From Chromera velia (lineage: Eukaryota; Sar; Chromeraceae): DNA of 30,000 bases. Of this stretch, positions 29,884-30,000 are shown in pieces; the first letter of the stretch is position 1; every line of letters starts with the position of its first letter. Below the pieces are notes generated by a model. The model worked only from the letters and a program-made list of their open reading frames with translations, ran no database searches and was not told the DNA's origin. The position numbers and the translations under genes were made by a program. The stretch covers positions 7,501-37,500 of the forward strand of contig JAHBMJ010004866.1 of NCBI GenBank assembly GCA_018398765.1. The letters run 5' to 3'.

Positions 29884-30000
29884 TATATTTGATTTCTTAA
29901 AAAGTTAGAAACGCGGTCCAGATTTCTTAGCTAGATCGGATTTCTATAATATTTCTATAGTATTTCTATAAAATTTCTATAATATTTCTAACATATTTCT
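29884..30000 (-). mobile_element. Second copy of the 11-bp ATTTCTATAAA hairpin family, cut by the window end
   Basis: GATTTCTTAAAAAGTTAGAAA followed by GTCCAGATTTCTT is the reverse complement of the core at 26270-26310. ATTTCTATAAT, ATTTCTATAGT, ATTTCTATAAA, ATTTCTATAAT and ATTTCTAACAT then run at exact 11-bp steps to the window edge. It is inverted relative to the copy at 26176-26412. Confidence 0.7.

Noticed and set aside
1-30000. CRISPR arrays, operons or bacterial regulatory sites
   Set aside because: The spliced genes and retrotransposons show a eukaryotic genome; the periodic AT-rich repeats lack unique spacers.

Overview
This window reads as nuclear DNA of a eukaryote. It has intron-rich genes with GT..AG introns, several microsatellites, a nested LTR retrotransposon and several families of hairpin-like DNA transposons. 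It shows no bacterial gene organisation. The splice sites are canonical, which argues against a dinoflagellate. A secretory leader ending A-N-A followed by Phe on a metabolic enzyme hints at an alga with a red-derived secondary plastid. A chromerid-like alveolate would fit, but that is inference and I cannot name the species.

Layout. 1-900: microsatellites and unassigned DNA. 913-7558: a foldback (MITE-like) element of about 400 bp with a 10-bp target duplication. A 6.2-kb Ty1/copia LTR retrotransposon (1110-7348, minus strand) sits inside it with its own 5-bp target duplication, 294-bp LTRs about 95 percent identical, and gag, protease, integrase, reverse transcriptase and RNase H in copia order. 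Its pol frame keeps register but carries nonsense codons. 7790-8866 and 9705-11780: two related non-autonomous hAT-like elements, each with a perfect 8-bp target duplication. Between them lies another AT-rich hairpin of AGGAATATGA-type repeats.

12603-17593 (minus): a 10-exon gene for ATP-dependent NAD(P)HX dehydratase (NAXD), which repairs hydrated NAD(P)H. I joined the exons by matching phases, and the joined frame stays open throughout. 18815-21033 (minus): a two-exon, roughly 10-TM transporter of the EamA/DMT superfamily, whose single intron begins inside a (GT)n tract. 21694-24649 (plus): a three-exon gene, divergent from the transporter, for a 922-residue single-pass membrane protein. 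It has a long disordered region and eight glycine-separated copies of a [N/D]P-x-[D/E]-[F/L/M] helix repeat. I do not recognise the family.

25240-30000: AT-rich non-coding DNA, a hairpin element of 11-bp repeats, a truncated and mutated copia element (integrase fragment through RNase H, plus strand, no gag or LTR), and the start of a second copy of the hairpin family at the window end.

The three host genes have unrelated jobs and look like ordinary single-copy genes embedded in transposon-rich DNA. The least expected structural theme is that at least five unrelated AT-rich repeat families share a repeat period of about 10-11 bp (or 5 bp), close to one turn of the DNA helix.
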